From NCBI RefSeq assembly GCF_024298905.1, contig NZ_CP101154.1, positions 2,418,001 to 2,482,000 on the forward strand: 64,000 bases of DNA, given 5' to 3'. Below, in pieces: positions 41,847 through 50,967 of this stretch. Each line of letters opens with the position of its first letter. Position 1 is the stretch's first letter. Position numbers and translations under genes: made by a program. Source of the DNA: Natronomonas marina. GTDB lineage: Archaea > Halobacteriota > Halobacteria > Halobacteriales > Haloarculaceae. The notes beneath the pieces were generated by a model that searched no databases, was not told where the DNA came from, and worked only from the letters and a program-made list of their open reading frames with translations.

Positions 41847-42110
41847 CTCGAACTGTCGACGTCACTACTGTCGGATAAACGCCGGCCCGCTCCCGCGAGA
41901 GGCTTATGTCGCTCCCTCGACAACAACAGAGTGCCGTCCCAGATGTTTGCCGGGACGGTCGAACTCGTATCGACTCGTCAGTCAATCACGCTGTCGGTGT
42001 CACGAACACGGTCTGCGTCCCGCGCGGGCCTGCTGTCCCGCGCGCTCTCGTGGGGTCGTTCCCCTCTTTCGCTTTCGCTGTCTCTCCTCAAAGAACTAGA
42101 GAACTAGTCG

Positions 42111-42323
42111 TTAGTCCGGCGTCTCAACGTCCTCGTCACTACCGTCTCCCTTCAGTTCGTCCTCGAGTTCCTCGCGACCGCGCTGGAACTCGCCAATCGA
42201 CTGTCCCGCCGCACGGGCCAGCTTCGGGATCTTGTTCGCGCCGAACAGCAGCACGGCAATCAGCAGGACTACCAGCATCTCGACGCCTCCGGGGATACCG
42301 ATCTGTGCAATCGATCCGATCAC
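42111..42323 (-). CDS. tatA: TatA, twin-arginine translocase pore subunit, in the element
   Basis: The 70-residue protein has the TatA layout: a short periplasmic-side N-terminus, one transmembrane helix (EMLVVLLIAVLLFG), the FGANKIP hinge, an amphipathic helix (KLARAAGQSIGEFQRG) and a charged tail. It lies in the late leftward block whose largest product (45508-47535) has a Tat signal. No tatC or tatB is present, so it would act with host TatC. Some host haloarchaeal TatA proteins are very similar, so recent capture is possible. Confidence 0.85.
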   Translation of the reverse strand: MIGSIAQIGIPGGVEMLVVLLIAVLLFGANKIPKLARAAGQSIGEFQRGREELEDELKGDGSDEDVETPD

Positions 42324-42376
42324 ACTCGTTTGTCAGACGTGGAACAAGAAAAGCCGCGGGCGAGAACGGGGCGCGA

Positions 42377-42538
42377 CTACCGCTCGATGGCGTCGTCAAC
42401 GACCTCGATGGCCGCCTCAACCTCGTCTACCGTCTCCTCATCGACGTCAGGGTTCTGCGAAAGCGACTGTGCATCCATCTCTGCGCGCTCCAAGACTAGC
42501 TCCAGTTCTTCTCGCGGCACTTCCACAGTGTCCGACAT
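42377..42538 (-). CDS. small hypothetical protein, 53 aa
   Basis: The frame MSDTVEVPREELELVLERAE ... EVVDDAIER is helical and acidic, starts at 42538 and stops at 42377. It lies between the ATPase and tatA in the same direction. No function is known. Confidence 0.6.
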   Translation of the reverse strand: MSDTVEVPREELELVLERAEMDAQSLSQNPDVDEETVDEVEAAIEVVDDAIER

Positions 42539-42675
42539 ACACGCGAGGCTGTGGATCCGGCGATCTTACAGGTTGCGTTCTAGAGTCAGATTTATCGTGT
42601 CAAGGATCCGGGGGAGGGGGCAACACCCCGTCGTAAACGCGCCCGTGCCAGCACGCGTGCGACGCGCACACGGCG

Positions 42676-43851
42676 TCAGTCGTCGTCGAGTCGTGGGTCG
42701 GGGTCACCGTCCCACTCCTCACGATGGGCCTCGCAGTACCCGCTGACGTGCCTCGTGCGCTGGCCACATCCATCACCGTGACGGTTGTGACCCCGGCACT
42801 TCCGACGCGGGAGTTCGGCCTCCTCGTCTTCGTTCTCGTCCCCACCGTCGTCGTCCTCCAACTGGCGGATCAGCTCCAGCATATCGCCGTACCCGGCGTC
42901 ACGAAGCTCGCGGGCGGCGTCGAGAACCTCGTCGTCCGTGCCCCAGCCCCAGTTCCCGGAGTCGTTCGTGTCCACGGTGTAGTCCGGGAGGTCGATCCCC
43001 GTCACCGTGCAGATCTCGTCCTCTCCCGTTTCGTCGCTGGCGAGCGACTCGTACACCTCCATCGTCTTCTTGTCGCGCTTGAAGGACGGATACGCTAGTT
43101 CGCCGTTCCGCATCGTCGGGTGAATGTCGCCGGGGCGGTGGCCGATTCCGATGATCGACAGGCGGAACGGCTTCTTGCGCATCTTCCGCACGAGGGGCCG
43201 CATCAGCTCCTCGACCTTCGCGCGGTCGGCCGCGTACCCCGACATCAGGCTCGACAGCTCGTCGGCGACGAGGAGCTTCCGTTCCTGCGGGTTCTCCACG
43301 CAGTAGTGGAGCAGATCCGGGTACGCCTCGACGTACTCCACGCCGTCGTTCGCCTCCGCGAGGGAGCGGACGTTGGTCAGAATCGTGCCGCCGACGCGGA
43401 GCTTCCACAGCTCGGCGAGCCGAACGCCGGTCATCGTCTTCCCCGAACCCGTGTCGCCGAACAGCAGGAGCAGGAGGCTGGGGCGTTCGATGAGCTGGCC
43501 GAGATGCTCGTAGTCGACGAAATCCATCGCACTCCCACCACCGCCGGCGAGACCGGTTGCGTGTTCCACAACCGCGATGTTGCCGTTCTTGACGGCACGC
43601 CGGAGGTTCCGACCGACCTCTCGGCGAACCACCTCAACGTAGTACTCCGTGTTGTAGTAGAACCACGCCGGTTCGCCGGTCTCGTAGTGCGGCCGACTCT
43701 CGGGATCGTAGTGCTGCCGGAACGACTCAAGATGGCGGATCGTGTCCTCGTCGAGCAGTCCAGCCTCCCTCAGCGCGGGCAGTTCGGCGTTCTCCAGCTG
43801 TTCCCGGAGTTCCGAGAAGCTGTATCCGGAGTAGTCGCTGCTCCCCGTCAT
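42676..43851 (-). CDS. P-loop ATPase of the structural block (VP8-like)
   Basis: Walker A is GDTGSGKTMT near residues 130-139 and Walker B is KLLVADELSS near 191. The middle (IIGIGHRPGDIHP) resembles the sensor region of Zot/FtsK-type membrane ATPases. A C-terminal Cys/His knuckle (CRGHNRHGDGC ... GYCEAH) is added. It overlaps the upstream TM gene by four bases. Pleolipoviruses encode a conserved NTPase (VP8) at this position of the block; its role is not established there, though DNA handling during exit is likely. Confidence 0.82.
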   Translation of the reverse strand: MTGSSDYSGYSFSELREQLENAELPALREAGLLDEDTIRHLESFRQHYDPESRPHYETGEPAWFYYNTEYYVEVVRREVGRNLRRAVKNGNIAVVEHATGLAGGGGSAMDFVDYEHLGQLIERPSLLLLLFGDTGSGKTMTGVRLAELWKLRVGGTILTNVRSLAEANDGVEYVEAYPDLLHYCVENPQERKLLVADELSSLMSGYAADRAKVEELMRPLVRKMRKKPFRLSIIGIGHRPGDIHPTMRNGELAYPSFKRDKKTMEVYESLASDETGEDEICTVTGIDLPDYTVDTNDSGNWGWGTDDEVLDAARELRDAGYGDMLELIRQLEDDDGGDENEDEEAELPRRKCRGHNRHGDGCGQRTRHVSGYCEAHREEWDGDPDPRLDDD

Positions 43852-44666
43852 TCGCCATCACGCCCGCGCTGAGGCTCGTCGAGGTCGAAGTCCGGTTCGT
43901 CCAGCCGGTCGAACTCCTCGGCGTCCACGTCGCCGTGGTCGCGGACGATCTCCTTCACGGTCTGCTCCAGCACGTCGTCGTCGCTCATCGGCTGGGTCTG
44001 CTCCCGAATGTCGCCGAGTTCCCGGTCAAGTTCGTCGTGAACCACGTCCGGATGCGCGGCCTTGCGGTCGAGTTCGTCGTTGGCCATCGTGTCCCAGTAC
44101 CGGCTCTCGACGGCCTCCACGACCGCGTTGAGCCGTTGCCGCAACACGCGTCCGCGATGAGCCCACGTCCGAAGTCGGCCGCGACACTCGTAGACCGCCG
44201 ACCGCCACGTGGCCAGCTCGTCGTCGTTGAGTTCCGCTTCGAGCGCGCCCTCCTCGATGACGACGTGTTCCTCGTCGGTGTCGTAGTCCATCTCACGGAC
44301 GCCCCAGTTCGCGGATCCCTCGCGGAACCACGGGGAACCGTCCTCCTCGACGCGTTCCTCCCACCATTCGGGTGGAACGAACCACGTCTGGGCGTAGTCG
44401 CGTTCGGCGTCCACCTCGACGACTTCGACGGTCTTTGGCGGCTCGGACAGCAGATCGGCGAGCTTGCCGCCAGCGATGTATCCGATGATGCCGGCGACCG
44501 CCGCGCCGCGAACCACGTCGATGAGCCACGCGGGGACGTCCAGCTGGCCGCTCATCACGCCCGCGGTCAGCCCGCCGACGATCAGGGCGACGACGCCGCT
44601 GTTGTTCGGCACTAGTTGCTTCAGCGATTCCAGAGAGTCGTTCTCGTTCTGTTCGTCCTTGGTCAT
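43848..44666 (-). CDS. membrane protein, pleolipovirus ORF7-like position, 272 aa
   Basis: The ATG at 44666 overlaps the upstream stop. Two N-terminal helices (GVVALIVGGLTAGVM and GAAVAGIIGYIAG) precede VVEVDAERDYAQTWF, a motif shared with the small membrane proteins near 38-39 kb. The long acidic C-terminal part is probably cytoplasmic. Coupled on both sides. Confidence 0.72.
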   Translation of the reverse strand: MTKDEQNENDSLESLKQLVPNNSGVVALIVGGLTAGVMSGQLDVPAWLIDVVRGAAVAGIIGYIAGGKLADLLSEPPKTVEVVEVDAERDYAQTWFVPPEWWEERVEEDGSPWFREGSANWGVREMDYDTDEEHVVIEEGALEAELNDDELATWRSAVYECRGRLRTWAHRGRVLRQRLNAVVEAVESRYWDTMANDELDRKAAHPDVVHDELDRELGDIREQTQPMSDDDVLEQTVKEIVRDHGDVDAEEFDRLDEPDFDLDEPQRGRDGE

Positions 44667-45250
44667 AGTCGATCCCACACTTCGTGTGCGCGGATTGGTT
44701 CCTCGAGTTCTTCCTTGCGGTTGCTGTACGCGACGTAACCCATCGCAAGCGCGGCAGCTGCCGCTCCAGTCACGAGCGCAGGAGTCGGGCTTAGCGTGGT
44801 CACAACCTCGGTGTCGACGGACTTGTCGCCGCTGACCTGAACGGTCGCTCCGTCGACAGCGAAGAACACGCTGCCTCCAGTGAGAGCCACGCGGATCTCC
44901 GTCTCGCCCTCGGCAATCGTCTCCTTCTGCGCGATAATCTCGCGTGCCGAGTTGGCCTCGATCTCGTCCCGCGTCTGCGTCGGGTACGAGACGGTGACGG
45001 GTTCGCTCGCGTCGATTGTGACTATCGCGTACCCGTCGTACCGTTCGATGGTGTCGATGTGCGCGTCATCTGACTGTTGGAGTTCCAGAACGGGGTCGTC
45101 TTCTCCCGTCTCGGTGGACGCGTCACCGTCCTCGGTCGCCGTCTCGTTGCCCGGATCCGCCTCTTGCGCGACGGCCGGCGCGACGCCGGCGAGCAGGGCC
45201 ACGCCCACCGCGACGACGAGGGCCGCGACCCCGGCCCGCATCCGGGTCAT
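44663..45250 (-). CDS. exported membrane-anchored protein, ORF6-like position, 195 aa
   Basis: A Sec signal peptide (VAALVVAVGVALLAGVAPAVAQ) is followed by an acidic Thr/Glu-rich stretch, a beta-rich extracellular domain (YAIVTIDASEPVTVSYPTQ) and a C-terminal helix (ALVTGAAAAALAMGYVAY) with a short cytoplasmic tail. It is likely a substrate of the element's signal peptidase. Confidence 0.75.
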   Translation of the reverse strand: MTRMRAGVAALVVAVGVALLAGVAPAVAQEADPGNETATEDGDASTETGEDDPVLELQQSDDAHIDTIERYDGYAIVTIDASEPVTVSYPTQTRDEIEANSAREIIAQKETIAEGETEIRVALTGGSVFFAVDGATVQVSGDKSVDTEVVTTLSPTPALVTGAAAAALAMGYVAYSNRKEELEEPIRAHEVWDRL

Positions 45251-45450
45251 AGTACCACCCCCACGAGAGGGATCAGGTCAGTCGGGGACGGCAGCAGGTC
45301 AGTCAGCAGTGCGGTCACGTCGATGACGCCGAGTCGGTCGGCGATGTACACGGCACTGGCGAGCACGGCCAGCGGAGCGGCAAAGTCCAGCACGAGGTCG
45401 ATGGCTGTTCGCACGAGGCCGAGAATCGGCCCGAGCAGTAGCGGCAGCAT
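45247..45450 (-). CDS. small hydrophobic protein, ORF5-like position, 67 aa
   Basis: The whole sequence is hydrophobic with two probable helices (LLGPILGLVRTAIDLVL and PLAVLASAVYIADRLG). It overlaps the next gene by four bases. Small hydrophobic proteins at this position are also found in pleolipovirus genomes. Confidence 0.7.
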   Translation of the reverse strand: MLPLLLGPILGLVRTAIDLVLDFAAPLAVLASAVYIADRLGVIDVTALLTDLLPSPTDLIPLVGVVL

Positions 45451-45507
45451 CTACTTATCGCAAAGTTGTCAAGAAGGATAATCCCCACGCGAGAAGGGGT
45501 CAGGGCG

Positions 45508-47535
45508 TCAGTCGTCGTCGGTCAACGCGTACGCGATGGCCGCGGCGATGATTCCCCCGGGAGCCCAAAGCGGGATGCTGCCAGTACCGTCGAAGAACCC
45601 GGCGATGCCGCCACTGTTGTTCTCCTCCGAGAGTTCTTCAATAATCTCCTGCTGGGCGTCGAGGAGTTTGTTCATCTCCTGCTTGGAGATGGTGGGATCC
45701 GACGTGACGTTGACCCACGCGGTGTAGACCACCTCGGAGCGGTTCTCCTCGACGACTTCGAGGAGATCGATGTCGCCACCGAGTTCGATGCGCTGAACCC
45801 TGTCGTTCTCGTCGGTGTAGACCATCCGCGCGTTCCGGTAGTCGCTGGCGGAGATGGTCGTACCCTCGGAGATTGCGGTGGCGATGTCACCGTCCCAGTT
45901 CTCCGTGTCGCGTTCGACGCGGATCAGCGTGGACTGGGTAGCGTTCGACAGCTCCACCGAGTCTCCCTCGGCGAAGTCGGAGCCAGCCGTCACTTGCTCC
46001 GTCGCCTCGCCACCGGAACCGTCGTCGTAGACCACGGTGTACGTCCGGTCGTCACCCTCGGATCGGTACTCGTCGCGGAGGCTGGCGTCGTTGATCGTCA
46101 GTGTGCTGGATTTGATGCTGAACTCCCACGTGGCAAGCGTGTCCTCGGGGATGTCCATCAGCATCACACCTTCGACTTCCTCGGTCACACCGTCCTCGGT
46201 GTTCGACGTGTCCGCCGAGACGCGCACGGTCGTGCCGAGGTCGACGTCGTCGCCGGCGTACCCCATCGCGATGTACTCGGCGACCGCCGCGCCCATCTCG
46301 TCGTCGGCGAACTCGCGGCGGATGTCCTGACCGGTGAGGATCTCACCGACGTTATCTGCGGTGTAGTTGTCGAACACCGTCTGGACGTACGACTGAATCT
46401 CACCGGAGACACGGGTGTAGAAGTCGAGGATGGCACTCCGGATGTCATTCCACGTGGACTGGTCGTACAGCGTGACATTCTCTCCATCGCTGGACGGCGC
46501 GACTACAATCGAATCTTCGGAACTCCAGAGATTGAAATTCGAACTGTTGAAGTCGCTATTCGTCACTTGCGGGCCAAACCGTTTCAGACCGCCGATGGGA
46601 TTCGATGCGTCGTCGAAGTGCGCCGGGGCTCCCGGCCAGTAGACGTACGGTGAATAGGCGTTACTATCGGTTGCGAACGCCGAGTGCATCACCCGGATGT
46701 CTACAGTATCCCCATTAGGGAGTTCCTCGCTGTAGAGCGAGCGAGTGTCGCTGAACGCCGGCGGTTCGCTTCCCGGAGCGCCAAATGAGTACGTGCTATT
46801 ACCATCCCACGCGGGATTATACGCTGAATCGCTCGGATTTGCGCTCCAGATGTCTGTCTCCGAGAGCGAGTCGTTACTGGCAGCGGCACGCCACACCATA
46901 TAGCGATTCTGTTCGATCTGCGATGCGAACTCGTTCCACCGCGCGTAGAAGTCCTTGAGGACGGTCGAGATGTACTCGTTAAGTTCGCTCTGAACGTTCG
47001 AAGTCGTCTCTGCGACCGTCTTACCATCCTTCCGACCCCGGAACGTTTCGGCACGGATCTTCGACCACGCGATGGCGCCGAGTCCGCCGGCCTTCGGCCG
47101 GTCGGCACTGACACCGGTCTCGTCGCGGAGGGTGTCGATGAAGATTCTCTGCATATCGACGGCGTTGACGACGCTCCGGTACGCGTTCTGGTGGACGAGG
47201 TCGGCTGTTTGCTCCTCAACCTTGCTCGCGTCGTCCGTCCAGAACGCGAGGTCGAAGCCGCCGTATTCGGAAACCTTGCCCATAACCGCGCCTATGGCAT
47301 TAGCCGCAGCCGAGTTGCGGATGTCATCGGGTGTGGTGAAGCCGATGGCCTCGGCCTGTTGTACGGGAGATCCGTAGTAGGATCCCGTTGCGGCAGCCCC
47401 GGCAGCGGCCCCAGCGGCCTTCAAGAAGCCGCGGCGGCTGGTGGTAGGGCCGGTCGTTTCGTAGAGCTGTGCCTCGTCGTAGTCGTCGGGAGTACCGTCG
47501 TGGTCGTCGAACTCATCGGGGTTGTGTTCAGACAT
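45508..47535 (-). CDS. large Tat-exported, membrane-anchored envelope/spike-like protein
   Basis: The 675-residue protein starts with a cytoplasmic acidic tail and a Tat signal (TSRRGFLKAAGAAAGAA). Over 550 residues of extracellular sequence follow, rich in Asp, Ser and Thr. Near the C-terminus are a helical coiled-coil-like stretch (MNKLLDAQQEIIEELSEE) and one transmembrane segment (LWAPGGIIAAAIAYAL) with the tail TDDD. Size, anchor and position match the VP4 spike of pleolipoviruses, which mediates receptor binding and membrane fusion. No sequence-level identity is claimed. Confidence 0.78.
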   Translation of the reverse strand: MSEHNPDEFDDHDGTPDDYDEAQLYETTGPTTSRRGFLKAAGAAAGAAATGSYYGSPVQQAEAIGFTTPDDIRNSAAANAIGAVMGKVSEYGGFDLAFWTDDASKVEEQTADLVHQNAYRSVVNAVDMQRIFIDTLRDETGVSADRPKAGGLGAIAWSKIRAETFRGRKDGKTVAETTSNVQSELNEYISTVLKDFYARWNEFASQIEQNRYMVWRAAASNDSLSETDIWSANPSDSAYNPAWDGNSTYSFGAPGSEPPAFSDTRSLYSEELPNGDTVDIRVMHSAFATDSNAYSPYVYWPGAPAHFDDASNPIGGLKRFGPQVTNSDFNSSNFNLWSSEDSIVVAPSSDGENVTLYDQSTWNDIRSAILDFYTRVSGEIQSYVQTVFDNYTADNVGEILTGQDIRREFADDEMGAAVAEYIAMGYAGDDVDLGTTVRVSADTSNTEDGVTEEVEGVMLMDIPEDTLATWEFSIKSSTLTINDASLRDEYRSEGDDRTYTVVYDDGSGGEATEQVTAGSDFAEGDSVELSNATQSTLIRVERDTENWDGDIATAISEGTTISASDYRNARMVYTDENDRVQRIELGGDIDLLEVVEENRSEVVYTAWVNVTSDPTISKQEMNKLLDAQQEIIEELSEENNSGGIAGFFDGTGSIPLWAPGGIIAAAIAYALTDDD

Positions 47536-47565
47536 TGTTCTGAAAGATGGGTGAAAGCGAACTGC

Positions 47566-47970
47566 TCAGTAGTGCGCGACGAGGCCGTACGCGCCGATGA
47601 AGACCAGCGCGACACCGGTCGCCACGTACGTGTTACTGGTCACGAGGTCGCTGAGCGCGGGTACGAGCTCGTGAACGATCATCAGCACAGGAGCGCCGAG
47701 GACGAGCAGTCGCTCGGGATCCGTGTCGTCACCGCCCGTCGAGAAGTCGTCAAGCGAGCGATCGTTGGTGATCCACGCGATCACGAAAGAGATCACGTAC
47801 ATCACGGCGGCAATCGAGACCCCGAACTCCGGGGAGATTGCCGAGCTGAAGTCGAAACCGTACAGGCCACCGATACCAATGTCGGTGGCGACTACTGCGC
47901 CGATCGCGGCAAGCGGGAAGCCCACCGCGTCGTTGATCGAAACCGATTCGGGTAGGTCTAGCACTGACAT
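47566..47970 (-). CDS. four-TM membrane protein (VP3-like)
   Basis: The 134-residue protein has four hydrophobic segments (AVGFPLAAIGAVVATDIGI, VSIAAVMYVISFVIAWI, LLVLGAPVLMIVHELV and YVATGVALVFIGAYGLVAHY). It lies directly before the spike-like gene. The internal membrane protein VP3 of pleolipoviruses has the same size, topology and position. An AAAAGTTACAC element lies about 35 bases upstream of the start. Confidence 0.78.
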   Translation of the reverse strand: MSVLDLPESVSINDAVGFPLAAIGAVVATDIGIGGLYGFDFSSAISPEFGVSIAAVMYVISFVIAWITNDRSLDDFSTGGDDTDPERLLVLGAPVLMIVHELVPALSDLVTSNTYVATGVALVFIGAYGLVAHY

Positions 47971-48068
47971 ACCTACGAGTGACAGTTGGTTGTCACGTAG
48001 GAAAAGTTACACGCCCCGATGGGTAGGGGTCATCGAAAGAATGGAACCGTCGAAGAACGGTTAGAGAA

Positions 48069-48773
48069 CTAGTCGCGGAGCAGGAGGTACGCGCCAGCCG
48101 CGACGCCGACGGCGAGAAGTGCGGAACTCCCGCCCCCGGAACCGCCGATGCCGATCACGCCACCACCGCTGTCGGACAGCGAGAGCGAGAAGTCGACGGT
48201 GGACGCGCTGGTCACGTCGACGGTCTTACTCGCCGTGTCGAGCCCGTCAGCAGAGGCTTCAACGGTGTAGTTCGTCCCGTGCGGGACGCCGGCGATGCTG
48301 TACTGACCCTTCGAGTCGGTCGTGGCCGTACCGATCTCCACACCGTCAGCGTCGGTGACGGTCACGGTGATGTTCTCGACGGGGTTGCCATCGCTGTCAG
48401 TCACCGTCCCGTCGACCGTGTAGGTCTGCGGGGTCAGGGTGACATCGACCGTTTCAGACGTGCCAGAACCGGTCGAGAAGGACTTGCTGGCGTCCGTGTA
48501 GCCGGTCGCGGACACCTGCAGGGTGTAGTCCGTCGAGTCCGAGAGACCGGTCAGAGAGTAGCTCCCGTCAGAGGAGGTCGTCGCGGACGCGACGACCGTA
48601 CCACTACTGTTCACGGCCTCCACAGTCGCGTCAGCGACCGCGTTACCGTTGGAGTCGGTTACTGTACCTGTAGCGTCACTCGTCGCGGCGGCGATACCAG
48701 TGATACCGCCGACGCCGAGCATCAGAACCATCATCAGAGCGGCGAACGGCTTGATGTGCTTTCCGAACTGCAC
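48069..48773 (-). CDS. surface protein with two carboxypeptidase-regulatory-like domains
   Basis: The start is GTG (VQFGKHIKPF). A signal peptide (ALMMVLMLGVGGITGIAAA) is followed by two beta-sandwich repeats of the CarboxypepD_reg type (TGTVTDSNGNAVADATVEAV and DGTVTDSDGNPVENITVTV). A Gly/Ser linker and a C-terminal helix (ALLAVGVAAGAYLLLRD) complete it. It resembles the C-terminal half of the next, larger protein, and the two genes share their upstream sequence. Confidence 0.8.
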   Translation of the reverse strand: MQFGKHIKPFAALMMVLMLGVGGITGIAAATSDATGTVTDSNGNAVADATVEAVNSSGTVVASATTSSDGSYSLTGLSDSTDYTLQVSATGYTDASKSFSTGSGTSETVDVTLTPQTYTVDGTVTDSDGNPVENITVTVTDADGVEIGTATTDSKGQYSIAGVPHGTNYTVEASADGLDTASKTVDVTSASTVDFSLSLSDSGGGVIGIGGSGGGSSALLAVGVAAGAYLLLRD

Positions 48774-48794
48774 GCGAGAGGCTAACCAGTCAAA

Positions 48795-48815
48795 TCAGAT
48801 AAGTGATACTCGCTA
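48795..48815 (-). promoter_or_regulatory. promoter-like element shared by the two surface-protein genes (copy at 50995-51007)
   Basis: AAGTGATACTCGC at 48801-48813 and AAGTGACACTCGC at 50995-51007 (plus strand) lie the same distance (28 bases to the near edge) upstream of the GTG codons at 48773 and 50967. That is the place of a TATA box for leaderless transcripts, yet the sequence is not TATA-like. It may be an element-specific promoter. Confidence 0.5.
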
Positions 48816-48834
48816 GAGGGGTGGCCGCGCGCGA

Positions 48835-50967
48835 CTATTCCCGGGCGCGCAAGACCATCCAGACGATGCCAGTGACCAGCGCGCCAACCACGATCCCGCT
48901 CGACAGCCCGCTGACCTCGCTGATGGTCTCGGCGACACCGAAGATGGGCGTGACGGACGTGACGCCGACCGCACTCGGCTTCACCTCGCCCTGCATCGTC
49001 ACGCGGTACTCGGTGTAGCCGTCCTCGGTGGCGTTGATCTCCAGCACGTCCTGCTCGGTACTCGTGCCGTTCGTCGTGTACGTCTGCTCGTGGACGACGA
49101 CCCACTCGCCCGCGTCCTCGTCGTACGCCTCGACGGTCACGTCGACCGTGCCGGACGCTTCATAGACAGCCCACATCGAGTCGCCGTTGCCCGAGAGGTC
49201 GTACGTCCACGTGTTCGACGGATGGAGCGCGATCGGCTTGTCGAGCGGGCCAGCGACCGTCACGTCGTAGGTGTCGCCGACGTACCCGTCACCCTCGACA
49301 CGAAGGGTGTAGGAACCCTCTTCGTGATTGCCGAGGTCGTACTGGCCGTCGCTGGCGGTCGTCGCAGAGTCGATCACCGTACCGTCGCTCTGGAGTTCCA
49401 CCGTCGCGTTCTCCACCGCTTCACTGCTACGCGCGTCGATTACCGTGCCCGAGAAGGCGTGCGTGGTGGCGTTCAAGCCGAAGTTGAGCGTTGTCTGCGA
49501 CGTGGTGTCGACTGTGGCCGAGTCGTCGTCGTACCCGCTCGCCGACACCGACACGGTGTACGTGCCCGCCGTGTCCGGCTGGAGCGTGTACGACCCGTCG
49601 CTGGCGGTCGTCGCAGAGTCGATCACCGTACCGTCGCTCTGGAGTTCCACCGTCGCGTCACCGACGCCCGAACCGCCGGCGGTCACGGATCCGCTGACGG
49701 CCTTGACGGCGAGGCTCACGTCGTGCGTCGTCGCGGAGTCCACCGTCACCGTCTGCTCGTCGGACTCGTACCCGCCCGCTTCGACGCGCACGGTGTAGTC
49801 GCCCTTCTCGGTGACGTCGAACGAGTACTGCCCCGAGGATGCGGTCGTCACTGTGGACACGACTTCGCCGCTGGACGCGTCCACGAGGGTCACGTCAGCG
49901 CCTGAGATAGTCGTGTCTGTTTGGGCGTTCGTCACCGTGCCCGAGAACGTGTACGACGAAGTGGGGACAGAGACCGCCTTCACGCTCGTGTCGAACGATC
50001 CGGTAATGATGTCACCGTTGCCACTCGCCTCCACTCCGAAGACCCCATCGGTGTGAAGCGAGTGGGAGTGTATCGTTGAACCGTCAGCAGGGTCGAGGAC
50101 GAGGGCCTCACCACTGCCAGTACCCGTGTACAGTGCATTACGCGCCTCCGAGTAGGCGAGACCGTACAGCTCGACAGTACTGCTTGTCTTGTCGAGTTCC
50201 CACTTCTTCTCTCCTGCAGAGACGTCATAGGAGGTCGCATATCCGTCATACGTGCTGGAGTACACCACCCCATTGTGGTACTCAACGTGTCCGGGGTATC
50301 CCGATGGGACAGTGTAGAGCGTCGACGCAGCCCCATCCGACATAGATACCTCAGATACGCGGTTACTGTCAGTGACACCGATGTAGATCGTCCCGTTAGA
50401 CTCGTCAACAGCCATTCCGAGCGGCATCCCGCTCACACCCGTCACCCACTCCTCGGATCCGGTGGATGGGTTGTACGCGACGACGTTATTCGCCCCGGAT
50501 TCAGTCGTGATGTAATAGACGATACCGTCAACCTCGGTGACACCCCAGACTTGGTTGCTCGTGGCAGCATCGCTGTGCTGATGCGACCACTGTTGCGTCC
50601 CATCAGACGGGTTGAACGCGTACACCGTCGATGAAGAATCTCCGGCGTACACCGTCCCATTCTCGTACGTCACCGTACGATAGCCCGCAGATGTATCCGA
50701 CCAAATCTCGTTTCCAGTCTCGTAATCGTACGCTCTTACACCGTCAGCCCCAGCCGAGAACACTACCCCCTCCTGTTCCACGTACTCAACGTCGTACACG
50801 TTGTCACTGTGGAGGTTGTGTTCCCAGTCAAGGTCACTGGAGCCGAGTTCCTCGGCACTCACCGTCCCGACGAACCCGCCGCCGATGACGCCGGTGAGCG
50901 GCGAGAGGACGAGCAGCATCGCGATCATCAGAGTTCCAATTCGGTTGATTCGCCTGTCGAACTGCAC
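48835..50967 (-). CDS. large surface protein: beta-propeller plus carboxypeptidase-regulatory-like domains
   Basis: The GTG at 50967 (VQFDRRINRIG) matches the start of the 48069-48773 gene. A signal peptide (GTLMIAMLLVLSPLTGVIGG) is followed by a PQQ/WD-like propeller (residues 40-310; VYAFNPSDGTQQW, VVAYNPSTGSEEW). Three or four regulatory-like beta domains follow; two contain an almost identical 20-residue segment beginning ATVELQSDGT. A C-terminal helix (GIVVGALVTGIVWMVL) anchors it. It is probably an attachment or envelope protein. It is the first gene of the late leftward block. Confidence 0.82.
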   Translation of the reverse strand: MQFDRRINRIGTLMIAMLLVLSPLTGVIGGGFVGTVSAEELGSSDLDWEHNLHSDNVYDVEYVEQEGVVFSAGADGVRAYDYETGNEIWSDTSAGYRTVTYENGTVYAGDSSSTVYAFNPSDGTQQWSHQHSDAATSNQVWGVTEVDGIVYYITTESGANNVVAYNPSTGSEEWVTGVSGMPLGMAVDESNGTIYIGVTDSNRVSEVSMSDGAASTLYTVPSGYPGHVEYHNGVVYSSTYDGYATSYDVSAGEKKWELDKTSSTVELYGLAYSEARNALYTGTGSGEALVLDPADGSTIHSHSLHTDGVFGVEASGNGDIITGSFDTSVKAVSVPTSSYTFSGTVTNAQTDTTISGADVTLVDASSGEVVSTVTTASSGQYSFDVTEKGDYTVRVEAGGYESDEQTVTVDSATTHDVSLAVKAVSGSVTAGGSGVGDATVELQSDGTVIDSATTASDGSYTLQPDTAGTYTVSVSASGYDDDSATVDTTSQTTLNFGLNATTHAFSGTVIDARSSEAVENATVELQSDGTVIDSATTASDGQYDLGNHEEGSYTLRVEGDGYVGDTYDVTVAGPLDKPIALHPSNTWTYDLSGNGDSMWAVYEASGTVDVTVEAYDEDAGEWVVVHEQTYTTNGTSTEQDVLEINATEDGYTEYRVTMQGEVKPSAVGVTSVTPIFGVAETISEVSGLSSGIVVGALVTGIVWMVLRARE

